From JANYIP01 sp031394045 (GTDB taxonomy: Bacteria; Actinomycetota; Actinomycetes; Prado026), in assembly GCA_031394045.1 (NCBI GenBank), contig JANMWN010000310.1:1-11105 (forward strand): a DNA stretch of 11,105 bases, in the 5' to 3' direction. Below the pieces are notes generated by a model, which worked only from the letters and a program-made list of their open reading frames with translations, had not been told where the DNA came from and searched no databases. This document shows, in pieces, positions 6,547-11,105 of the stretch. Each line of letters starts with the position of its first letter. Position 1 is the stretch's first letter. Made by a program: the position numbers and the translations under genes.

Positions 6547-7761
6547 TTACACCGACGGATCCTTACGAATGTCTTCCATCGAGGTGACCAGCAGGTCCAC
6601 CTCGGCCTCGGAGTTGTAGTAGTGCGGTGAGGCGCGGACGACCGCCTCAAGCCCGTGCCGGGGGAGGTCGTACTGCGCCGACGACGCACCGGTCACCGAG
6701 ACGTTGATCGCGGCCTGGCTGAGCCGGGCCTGCACCTGGTCGGGATCGATGCCCTCTGCGGTGAACGTGGTGATGGCGGACTGCTGCGAGCCGCGATCGT
6801 GCACGGTGACGCCAGGCACCTGGTTGAGCCCGTTGCGCAGGCGGGCGGCGAGGAGCGCGTTGCGGGTGGCGATCGCCGGCAGCCCGACGGCCAGGGCGTA
6901 GTCGACCGCCACGCCGAGCCCGATGCGTCCGGCGTACGCGGTCTCCCAGGTCTCGAACCGGCGGGCGTCCTCGCGCATCACGTACCTGTCGGGGGCGGTC
7001 CACTCGGCTGCGTGCAGGTCGAGGAACGGCGGCTCCAGCTGGTCCATGATCGTGCGGTCGACGTACAGGAAGCCGGTGCCCCTCGGGCCGCGCAGGAACT
7101 TGCGCCCCGTCGCCGACAGCAGGTGACAGCCGATCTCGGCGACGTCGATCGACAGTTGGCCGACGGACTGGCAGGCATCGAGCAGGTAGAGGATCCCGGC
7201 GGCCCTGGCGACGGCACCGATCTCGGCGGCCGGGTTGACCAGGCCGTTCTGCGTGGGCACGTGCGTCACCGCGATCAGGCGTACGCGGTCGTCGATCATG
7301 TCGCGCAGCGCGTCGACGGAAAGGGCACCGTCGGGCCCGTCCGGCACGACCTCGACGAGCACGCCGTGACTGCGCGCGCGCTGCAGGAAAGCGATCGCGT
7401 TGCTGGCGTACTCGGCCTGGGCCGTCAGGATCCGGTCGCCGGGCCGGAAGTCGATCGCGTAGAACGCCATGTCCCACGCCCGGGTCGCGTTCTCGATGAA
7501 GGCGATCTCGTCGCGGCCGGCGTTGATCAGGCGGGCGACCGAGTCGTAGACCGCCTCGAGCGCGTCGGACGCCTCGGCCTTGGCCTCGTACCCCCCGATC
7601 TCGGCCTCGCGGCGCAGGAACGCGACCACGGCGTCGACCACCTGGTCGGGAGGCAGCGCCGAGCCGGCGTTGTTGAGGTGGGCGACCTTGGCCGTGCCCG
7701 GGGTGTCCGCCCGCACCCGGTCGAGGTCGATCGCCGGGCCCGTCACGTCGGCACCGGTCAT
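6547..7761 (-). CDS. egtE: Class V aminotransferase-fold PLP enzyme, probable EgtE (C-S lyase)
   Basis: A 404-residue fold-type I PLP enzyme. Visible features: AHLNNAGSALPP (27-38) at the N-terminus, FIENATRAWDMAF (88-100) in the cofactor phosphate region, DACQSVGQL (195-203) with Asp195 contacting the pyridine nitrogen, and SATGRKFLRGPRGTGFLYV (216-234) with Lys221 as the Schiff-base lysine. These place it in the class V (NifS/epimerase-like) group. In ergothioneine synthesis EgtE cleaves hercynylcysteine sulfoxide to ergothioneine, and the location makes that role likely. However, it lies upstream of egtA, whereas in mycobacteria egtE follows egtD, and its active-site lysine region differs from what I recall of mycobacterial EgtE. 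It could be a functional substitute from another subfamily. ATG 7761 overlaps the preceding stop as ATGA. Confidence 0.8.
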   Translation of the reverse strand: MTGADVTGPAIDLDRVRADTPGTAKVAHLNNAGSALPPDQVVDAVVAFLRREAEIGGYEAKAEASDALEAVYDSVARLINAGRDEIAFIENATRAWDMAFYAIDFRPGDRILTAQAEYASNAIAFLQRARSHGVLVEVVPDGPDGALSVDALRDMIDDRVRLIAVTHVPTQNGLVNPAAEIGAVARAAGILYLLDACQSVGQLSIDVAEIGCHLLSATGRKFLRGPRGTGFLYVDRTIMDQLEPPFLDLHAAEWTAPDRYVMREDARRFETWETAYAGRIGLGVAVDYALAVGLPAIATRNALLAARLRNGLNQVPGVTVHDRGSQQSAITTFTAEGIDPDQVQARLSQAAINVSVTGASSAQYDLPRHGLEAVVRASPHYYNSEAEVDLLVTSMEDIRKDPSV

Positions 7762-8255
7762 GACGTCACTCGCTGGTACGCGAGCCGCCAGTTGAGCTGC
7801 CAGGTGGCGCCGTCGTCCGTGGACGACTGCCAGTCCCAGTCGAAGGTGTCGGGCTCGATGGCGTACCAGATCATCCGCTGCAGGAGGGGCGCACTATCGC
7901 GTTCGGTCGTACGCGTCAGGCACATCTCGGTGCCGTTCCAGCCGCCGACGAAGTCGAGGTAGCTGCCGGAGTTGTCCACCCAGGTCTGGCACCAGCCGCG
8001 GCCAGGGACGGGGACCGAGACGCTGCGCCCGGTCATCAGCTCACCATCAGGCTGGACGAGCGAGAACCGCTCCTCGATCGCCTTGCCGTCCTCGATCTGC
8101 GTGACCACGTTCGCGCCCTCCCAGGCGGCGCCGGCGTCGTCGACGTAGGTGACGACCCAGCTCCCCTCCCAGAACGCGAACTGGGGCATGCTGGGTTCAG
8201 TCATGCCGAGTTCAGTCAGGCTGAGTTCAACCAGTGGCTCGTGGGCAGGAATCAC
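7758..8255 (-). CDS. Uncharacterised Trp-rich lipocalin-like barrel protein (DUF1579-like), coupled to egtE-like gene
   Basis: 165 residues with 11 tryptophans and no signal peptide or membrane segment. From FAFWEGSW (about 26) onward it alternates short polar and aromatic strands: WVVTYVDD, GANVVTQI, IEERFSLV, MTGRSVSVPV, WCQTWVDN, LDFVGGWNG, MCLTRTTE, RMIWYAIE, FDWDWQSS and WQLNWRLAYQ. This is the look of a small lipocalin- or DUF1579-like beta barrel that binds a small ligand. The family call is tentative; no catalytic residues are evident. Its TGA overlaps the ATG of the PLP enzyme (ATGA, 7758-7761), so the two are almost certainly co-translated. I infer a role linked to ergothioneine or its intermediates, unproven. 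The start is uncertain: GTG 8255, ATG 8204 or ATG 8189 all lack clear ribosome sites, and the latter two keep the whole domain. Confidence 0.75.
   Translation of the reverse strand: MIPAHEPLVELSLTELGMTEPSMPQFAFWEGSWVVTYVDDAGAAWEGANVVTQIEDGKAIEERFSLVQPDGELMTGRSVSVPVPGRGWCQTWVDNSGSYLDFVGGWNGTEMCLTRTTERDSAPLLQRMIWYAIEPDTFDWDWQSSTDDGATWQLNWRLAYQRVTS
8191..8235 (-). repeat. Three tandem 15-bp imperfect repeats at the start of the 165-aa gene
   Basis: On the plus strand the units are CTGGGTTCAGTCATG, CCGAGTTCAGTCAGG and CTGAGTTCAACCAGT, head to tail. In the minus-strand frame they encode roughly LVELS, LTELG and MTEPS. They lie just before the conserved domain. If translation begins at ATG 8189 they are untranslated leader instead. 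Confidence 0.6.
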
Positions 8256-8264
8256 CCGGACACC

Positions 8265-8299
8265 GTAGCCGCGGGGTCCGACAACCCGCTTCCGGCTAC
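8265..8299 (-). terminator. Hairpin over the transpeptidase stop codon; possible weak terminator or attenuator
   Basis: GTAGCCG (8265-8271) pairs perfectly with CGGCTAC (8293-8299), with an inner GGGT/ACCC pairing (8274-8277 with 8284-8287). The transpeptidase stop codon is inside the right arm. There is no T-run on the minus strand, so it is not a canonical intrinsic terminator. It may separate the transpeptidase from the egt genes or merely stabilise a 3' end. Confidence 0.3.
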
Positions 8300-9135
8300 C
8301 TGGTCGTGCGGTAGATGACGACCTTGGTGCCGACCGGCACGTGGTCGAAGAGGTAGAGCGCGGCCGCCTTGTCGCGTACGTTGACGCAGCCGTGCGAGTG
8401 GCCGTTGTAGCCCACCGCGGCGAAGAACTTCGAGTAGTGGACGGCCTGCCCGCCGGAGAAAAACATCGCGTACGGCATCGACGTGTGGAACAGCGTCGAT
8501 ACGTGGTACCGGCTCTTGGTGTAGACCGAGAACACGCCCTCTCGGGTCGGCAGCGAAGGCGAGCCGAAGCGTACGTCGATGAGCAGCTTGAGCTTGCCGT
8601 CGACCAGGTACCGCAGGACCTTCTGGCTCTTGTCGATGCACAGGACCTGGCCGTGGGTCGCGCAGCGCGGGTCGAGCCCGGCGCCGCGACGGGTCACCGC
8701 GACCAGGCGCTTGTACGTCTTGGCATCCACCCGGCCGTTGGCCCGGTAGCCCTGCTTGACCTGAAACGCGCGTACGGCCTTGACCGTCGCCGCGTCGTAG
8801 ACCGAGGTCTTGGCCAGCTTCAGCCCCGTCCAGAGCAACCGCTGCTGGACCACGCCCACGATCGCGCCCTTGGAGCCGAGCCGCAGCGTGCTGGTGAACA
8901 CCGGTGCAGGAGATTTGGCGGCCGCTGGAGCAGGCGTCACGCTGACCGTGACCGGCGCCGGGACCGGTGCCAGCGCGTAGGCGGTGCCCGGTGAAGCCAC
9001 CGGTCCAGCCGCGTTCCCTCCGACGCCCCTCGCGCCGTACGCAGCTCGAGCCGTGACCCCACCGGCACCGACCACGATCACCAGCGCGCCGGCGAAGACT
9101 GCCTGCCGTAGTCGCGGGTGAGCTCGTCCCCTCAT
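8296..9135 (-). CDS. L,D-transpeptidase with peptidoglycan-binding domain
   Basis: Cell-envelope enzyme that makes or remodels 3-3 peptide cross-links in peptidoglycan. With ATG 9135 it is 279 residues. A basic N-terminus and hydrophobic stretch (9-27, VFAGALVIVVGAGG) act as signal or anchor. A Pro/Ala/Val-rich linker (about 40-80) leads to a PG_binding_1 domain (84-146, RLGSKGAIVGVVQQRL to KTYKRLVAV). The YkuD catalytic domain follows (about 161-276), with His233 and HSHGCVNVRD (His248, nucleophile Cys250), matching the H-x14-[ST]HGC-x-N signature. The frame is open upstream to a TTG at 9237, but those 34 residues are polar and cross the GTCACG repeats; GTG 9144 is another possible start. 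It lies 40 nt before the 165-aa gene, so read-through into the egt operon is possible. Unlike LdtMt2-type enzymes no Ig-like domain is seen. Confidence 0.93.
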   Translation of the reverse strand: MRGRAHPRLRQAVFAGALVIVVGAGGVTARAAYGARGVGGNAAGPVASPGTAYALAPVPAPVTVSVTPAPAAAKSPAPVFTSTLRLGSKGAIVGVVQQRLLWTGLKLAKTSVYDAATVKAVRAFQVKQGYRANGRVDAKTYKRLVAVTRRGAGLDPRCATHGQVLCIDKSQKVLRYLVDGKLKLLIDVRFGSPSLPTREGVFSVYTKSRYHVSTLFHTSMPYAMFFSGGQAVHYSKFFAAVGYNGHSHGCVNVRDKAAALYLFDHVPVGTKVVIYRTTR

Positions 9136-9186
9136 TGCTGTCACGCTCGGTGTTCTCGGTCCGGCGATGGACGAACCGGAGTACCT

Positions 9187-9212
9187 GTCACGTTCCGTGA
9201 CCAATGCGTGAC
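9187..9212. promoter_or_regulatory. GTCACG/CGTGAC operator-like array upstream of the L,D-transpeptidase
   Basis: GTCACG (9187-9192), a TTC spacer and CGTGAC (9196-9201) form a perfect inverted repeat. CGTGAC recurs at 9207-9212, making an 11-bp-period direct repeat, with the longer match CGTGACCAA at 9196-9204 and 9207-9215. On the minus strand it reads GTCACG-N5-GTCACG, 52-77 bp before the transpeptidase ATG. A further GTCACG lies at 9140-9145. The 6-5-6 direct layout resembles OmpR-family sites. MtrA, which controls actinobacterial cell-wall genes, is an attractive but unproven candidate. Confidence 0.5.
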
Positions 9213-9293
9213 CAAACTCGCTCGTTCGGGGGCTCAAGTGGTCGTGGGAGGGTGCCGAATTACACGAGTGTGATTCCCCCTCAGGAACGAGTC

Positions 9294-9503
9294 ATGGCCT
9301 GGCTGCGGCACGGGGTGCCGATCGCCCTGATCGCTGACCTCTGGGACCGCGAAGGGCCGACCTCACGCGAGATCTACCGGGTCGAGGCGGTCGCCGATGA
9401 CGTACGCCGGGAGGCCGCTGAGCTGGCTGCTGCGGAGGCCACGCCATCGCCAGGCATGGCCAGCGGAGTGGCTACTGATTTCACGGCGCGGCAGACTGGC
9501 TGA
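9294..9503 (+). CDS. Small hypothetical protein upstream of tRNA-Lys
   Basis: With ATG 9294 the product is 69 residues. The first 35 (MAWLRHGVPIALIADLWDRE, then GPTSREIYRVEAVAD) look like a compact helical unit. An Ala/Glu-rich helix (VRREAAELAAAEA) and a disordered tail follow. There is no signal peptide, membrane helix or known catalytic motif, and I do not recognise a named family. The frame is open back to ATG 9204, giving 99 residues, but that start lies inside the CGTGAC repeat and has no ribosome site. GTG 9252 and GTG 9270 are alternatives; ERV before MAWL looks helical, so a slightly longer protein is possible. ATG 9294 has AGGA 7 nt upstream. The stop abuts the tRNA promoter. It is divergent from the transpeptidase. 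Function is unknown. Confidence 0.55.
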   Translation: MAWLRHGVPIALIADLWDREGPTSREIYRVEAVADDVRREAAELAAAEATPSPGMASGVATDFTARQTG

Positions 9504-9509
9504 TAACCT
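9480..9509 (+). promoter_or_regulatory. Candidate tRNA-Lys promoter
   Basis: TTCACG (9480-9485) and TAACCT (9504-9509) are spaced 18 bp apart and placed so that transcription would begin just before the tRNA at 9519. GATAAC (9502-9507) is an alternative -10. The matches to sigma-70-type consensus are partial. Confidence 0.4.
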
Positions 9510-9518
9510 CCTGCGCAC

Positions 9519-9591
9519 GCGCCGCTAGCTCAATTGGCAGAGCAGCGGACTCTTAATCCGCGGGTTCGGGGTTCAAGTCCCTGGCGGCGCA
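9519..9591 (+). tRNA. tRNA-Lys (anticodon CTT)
   Basis: A complete cloverleaf folds by eye. The acceptor stem is GCGCCGC (9519-9525) with GCGGCGC (9584-9590), D stem GCTC/GAGC, and anticodon stem GCGGA/TCCGC. The 7-nt loop CTCTTAA gives anticodon CTT at 9552-9554. T stem CGGGG/CCCTG encloses loop TTCAAGT, and the discriminator is A9591. The 3' CCA is not fully encoded (CC then G). The gene is intact despite serving as an integration target: the 3' half is supplied or retained by the element end. The integrase ORF on the other strand reads into it and stops in the D loop. Confidence 0.97.
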
Positions 9592-10867
9592 CCGTCTGAC
9601 CTGCGGTTATGTCTTGGTCATCATCCAGCCCGGCCGTCTCCACGGCCGGGCTGGGTTCATTCTGGGTTCGGCGGTCACCGCGAGGGACGAGCTCGGCCGC
9701 GGCGGTGGCTGCCTGAAGCCCCACTCCTTCGAGAAGGTGGGAGTAGGTATCGGAGGTGATGGCGATCGAGCTGTGCCCGAGCCGTTTGCTGACCACGGCC
9801 ATCGGGACCCCGGCGGCGAGCATCAGGCTGGCTTGACCGTGGCGGAGGTCGTGGAGGCGAACAGGTCGCAGCCCTGCGGCGTCCGAGAGCTCGCGGAAGC
9901 GTTTGGTCACGGTTTCGGGGTGCAGGGTGGTGCCGTCGGCTTTGGTGAAGACGTGGCCACTGTCGCTCCACGCTTCGGCCCACAGGGCGCGTTGTTGCTC
10001 CTGGCGTAGTCGATGGCTGAGCAGTGCTCCGATGGTTGTCTGGTCGAGGTCGACGACGCGATCCTGGCCGCTAGCCGTCTTGACCGGGCCGACGAACGTT
10101 GCGTGTCCGAGCTGGACGATCTGCTGGCGGACGGTCAGCCGGGAACGTTCAATGTCGATGTCCTGCCACCGCAGCCCGAGCAGTTCGCCTCTGCGCAGCC
10201 CGGTGAACGCCGCGACTTCGTACAGGGCGCTGAGCGGGTCACCGGCGGCGTAGTCGAGGAACTGGCCGAGTTCGGCGGCTTCCCATGGACGTACGGTCGG
10301 TCGGGCTGCCTTGGGTAGGTCGACGTCGACCGCGGGGTTGTAGGGGATGTACCGCTGCCTCTTGGCGCTCGCGAACGCTGACCTCATCGTGGCGTGCACC
10401 CGGCGTACGGTGGCAGGTCCGGGTGACTTCCCTTTCTCCCTCGGCCGGGCCGCGAAGGTCAGGACGTCCTCGATGTGCGGCGGTCGAACATCGCGCAGCC
10501 GCAGCGTCCCGATGACCGGTGCAATGTAGGTGTCGATGTGCTGGCGGTACCCGCGGGCCGTGGTCGGCCGTAGCCCATTGGTGATTTTCTTGGCGAGCCA
10601 CTGGTTCAGGTACTCGGTGACGGTCTGGGTGCGGTCGTCGGTGACCTGTCCGGTGTTGCGTGCCTCAGCGAAGGCGGTCAACGCCTGCTGCGCGTCGGCC
10701 TGGGTGGCGTATCCGCCTCGGCGGACCTGGCGGCGTTTCCCGTCGGGGGTACGGGACTCGGCGGCGAAGAACCAGCTGCCATGCTTGCGTTTGCACGCCA
10801 ACGGCTTGCCATTGACCCCGGCCACCGGCGGGCATGCGCACCGCTTGAACGTGAACCCGCCTGTCAT
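9530..10867 (-). CDS. int: Tyrosine-type site-specific integrase
   Basis: Phage/ICE-type tyrosine recombinase, 445 residues, for integration and, with an excisionase, excision at tRNA-Lys. The N-terminus has a small Cys/His cluster (Cys10, Cys12, Cys25, His29) before HGSWFFAAE, then an arm-site-binding region. A SAM-like core-binding domain follows (about 81-175, TVTEYLNQWLAKK to RQRYIPYNP). The catalytic domain (about 190-390) has Arg225 in FTGLRRGELLGLRW, Lys263, His339 and Arg342 in LHDLRHG, His365 in LGHSSI and nucleophile Tyr375 in SDTYSHLL: complete and apparently active. ATG 10867 has GAGGAGGTG 4-5 nt upstream. The C-terminus is unusual: residues 427-445 (RRQGLEPRTRGLRVRCSAN) are read from the antisense strand of tRNA-Lys, with the stop in the D loop. 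About 70 residues follow the catalytic Tyr. Confidence 0.96.
   Translation of the reverse strand: MTGGFTFKRCACPPVAGVNGKPLACKRKHGSWFFAAESRTPDGKRRQVRRGGYATQADAQQALTAFAEARNTGQVTDDRTQTVTEYLNQWLAKKITNGLRPTTARGYRQHIDTYIAPVIGTLRLRDVRPPHIEDVLTFAARPREKGKSPGPATVRRVHATMRSAFASAKRQRYIPYNPAVDVDLPKAARPTVRPWEAAELGQFLDYAAGDPLSALYEVAAFTGLRRGELLGLRWQDIDIERSRLTVRQQIVQLGHATFVGPVKTASGQDRVVDLDQTTIGALLSHRLRQEQQRALWAEAWSDSGHVFTKADGTTLHPETVTKRFRELSDAAGLRPVRLHDLRHGQASLMLAAGVPMAVVSKRLGHSSIAITSDTYSHLLEGVGLQAATAAAELVPRGDRRTQNEPSPAVETAGLDDDQDITAGQTVRRQGLEPRTRGLRVRCSAN
9625..9654 (+). terminator. Perfect 13-bp hairpin downstream of tRNA-Lys, inside the int 3' end
   Basis: CCAGCCCGGCCGT (9625-9637) and ACGGCCGGGCTGG (9642-9654) pair without mismatch around a CTCC loop. 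On the plus strand it is followed by the fairly T-rich GTTCATTCTGGGTT. This suits a terminator for tRNA transcription, protecting int from antisense reading. It could also be a recombinase-related structure. It lies on the element side of the tRNA, so the element supplied it. Confidence 0.6.
9651..9669. repeat. CTGGGTTC direct repeat beside the attachment site
   Basis: CTGGGTTC occurs at 9651-9658 and 9662-9669, an 11-bp period. GGGTTC also occurs twice within the tRNA (9562-9567 and 9569-9574). Tandem short repeats flanking an att core are what integrase arm sites or excisionase sites look like. The role is inferred only. Confidence 0.35.
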
Positions 10868-10930
10868 GCCGCACCTCCTCGTTCAATCGACGACGGATCC
10901 CGTTGAGCGAAGACGCCTCTGACCGTCCCC

Positions 10931-10945
10931 GTGCTGCGCCAGCAC
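10931..10945. promoter_or_regulatory. GTGCTG-CGC-CAGCAC palindrome between xis-like gene and int
   Basis: A perfect 6-bp inverted repeat with a 3-nt centre lies 64 bp upstream of the int ATG, in the 146-bp gap after the excisionase-like gene. It could be an operator or a small transcript hairpin controlling int. Nothing else coding was supported in 10868-11013. Confidence 0.3.
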
Positions 10946-11013
10946 TCACGATTCTCCACCCGAGGGGCGTAGGTGTCTCCCGCCGAGCACGGCGTTGTTG
11001 AGAACCATGTTCG

Positions 11014-11105
11014 TCAGATCCCCTGTGCACCTGAGCCGTCGGATGGTGGGGTGTCGCCCAGGAGCCTGAGGAGGGGTGCGGTGGGGATCTTGATGAGCTT
11101 GCCGA
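11014..11105 (-). CDS. Probable excisionase / small HTH protein, C-terminal fragment
   Basis: Only the last 29 residues are in the window: GKLIKIPTAPLLRLLGDTPP followed by SDGSGAQGI and a TGA at 11014. The 'G+.I+IP...L..LLG' ending is the usual C-terminus of small MerR-like winged-helix excisionase proteins encoded just upstream of actinobacterial integrases, where it forms the wing strand and last helix. The gene reads on the same strand as int and ends 146 bp before it, as expected for a xis-int pair. The 5' part lies beyond the right edge. It is short for a firm call, but the position and motif agree. Confidence 0.6.
   Translation of the reverse strand, partial: GKLIKIPTAPLLRLLGDTPPSDGSGAQGI

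Larger units (their letters stand above)
9550..11105. mobile_element. Left end of an element integrated at tRNA-Lys (attL side), continuing beyond the window
   Basis: A tyrosine recombinase gene abuts and overlaps the 3' half of tRNA-Lys, with a probable excisionase gene behind it. This is the standard arrangement of actinobacterial prophages, integrative plasmids and genomic islands that use tRNA 3' ends as attB. The core att sequence probably lies between the anticodon loop and the 3' end of the tRNA (about 9550-9591); its exact limits need the right-hand copy. The type of element cannot be told from this window. Confidence 0.8.

Noticed and set aside
2357..7962. Long plus-strand open frames opposite the egt genes (for example 4151-5266, 5350-6630, 6655-7962)
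   Set aside because: They are mirror frames of well-identified minus-strand enzymes with no recognisable domains or ribosome sites; high GC3 keeps such frames open.
9161..9200. ECF-sigma-like GGAAC...GTT promoter on the minus strand before the transpeptidase
   Set aside because: The spacer is only about 15 nt, shorter than the usual spacing for SigR/SigH/SigE-type promoters, and GGAAC overlaps the inverted repeat.
9136..9237. Upstream extension of the L,D-transpeptidase to a TTG at 9237
   Set aside because: It would place a polar stretch before the signal/anchor segment and cover the operator-like repeats.
10946..11008. 20-codon minus-strand ORF (MVLNNAVLGG...) between xis and int
   Set aside because: No ribosome site and no recognisable features; too short to support.
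1..11105. CRISPR array, toxin-antitoxin or restriction genes
   Set aside because: No regularly spaced short repeats with unique spacers and no such protein motifs were seen; the only regular repeats are the coding DUF11 units.

Overview
The window is high-GC actinobacterial DNA. The genes have G/C-rich third codon positions and AGGAGG-type ribosome sites. A complete EgtA/B/C/D ergothioneine set, an SHGC L,D-transpeptidase and an LPxTG-like surface protein all fit a Gram-positive actinobacterium, perhaps Nocardioidaceae-like; the genus is a guess.

Layout: (1) 1-1593 (+) is the 3' part of a cell-wall-anchored DUF11 repeat adhesin with an exact 372-bp tandem period. (2) 1626-1919 (+) is a small dimeric alpha/beta-barrel type protein. 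(3) 1992-2297 (+) is a short ORF with a strong ribosome site and a signal peptide; its 3' two-thirds lie antisense to egtD. (4) 9135-2105, all on the minus strand, is the core of the window. It reads, in transcription order, L,D-transpeptidase, a 165-aa tryptophan-rich barrel-like protein, an EgtE-like class V PLP enzyme, egtA, egtB, egtC and egtD. The PLP enzyme overlaps the 165-aa gene by ATGA, egtA and egtB overlap by 7 nt, and the other egt gaps are 3-84 nt. (5) 9294-9503 (+) is a small conserved-looking hypothetical gene just upstream of tRNA-Lys(CTT) at 9519-9591. (6) From the 3' half of the tRNA to the right edge is the left end of an integrated mobile element: a tyrosine integrase on the minus strand whose ORF ends inside the tRNA, preceded by the 3' end of a probable excisionase.

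Working together: EgtA makes gamma-glutamylcysteine and EgtD trimethylates histidine to hercynine. EgtB joins the two as a sulfoxide, EgtC removes the glutamate, and the PLP enzyme would cleave the C-S bond to give ergothioneine. The 165-aa protein is coupled to the PLP enzyme and is the one unassigned member of the group.

No CRISPR array, toxin-antitoxin pair or wholly new multi-gene system was seen. The points most worth a second look are the integrase C-terminus encoded by the antisense strand of the tRNA, the uncharacterised gene coupled to the ergothioneine operon, the truncated-looking secreted ORF overlapping egtD, and the ordered GTCACG repeats upstream of the transpeptidase.
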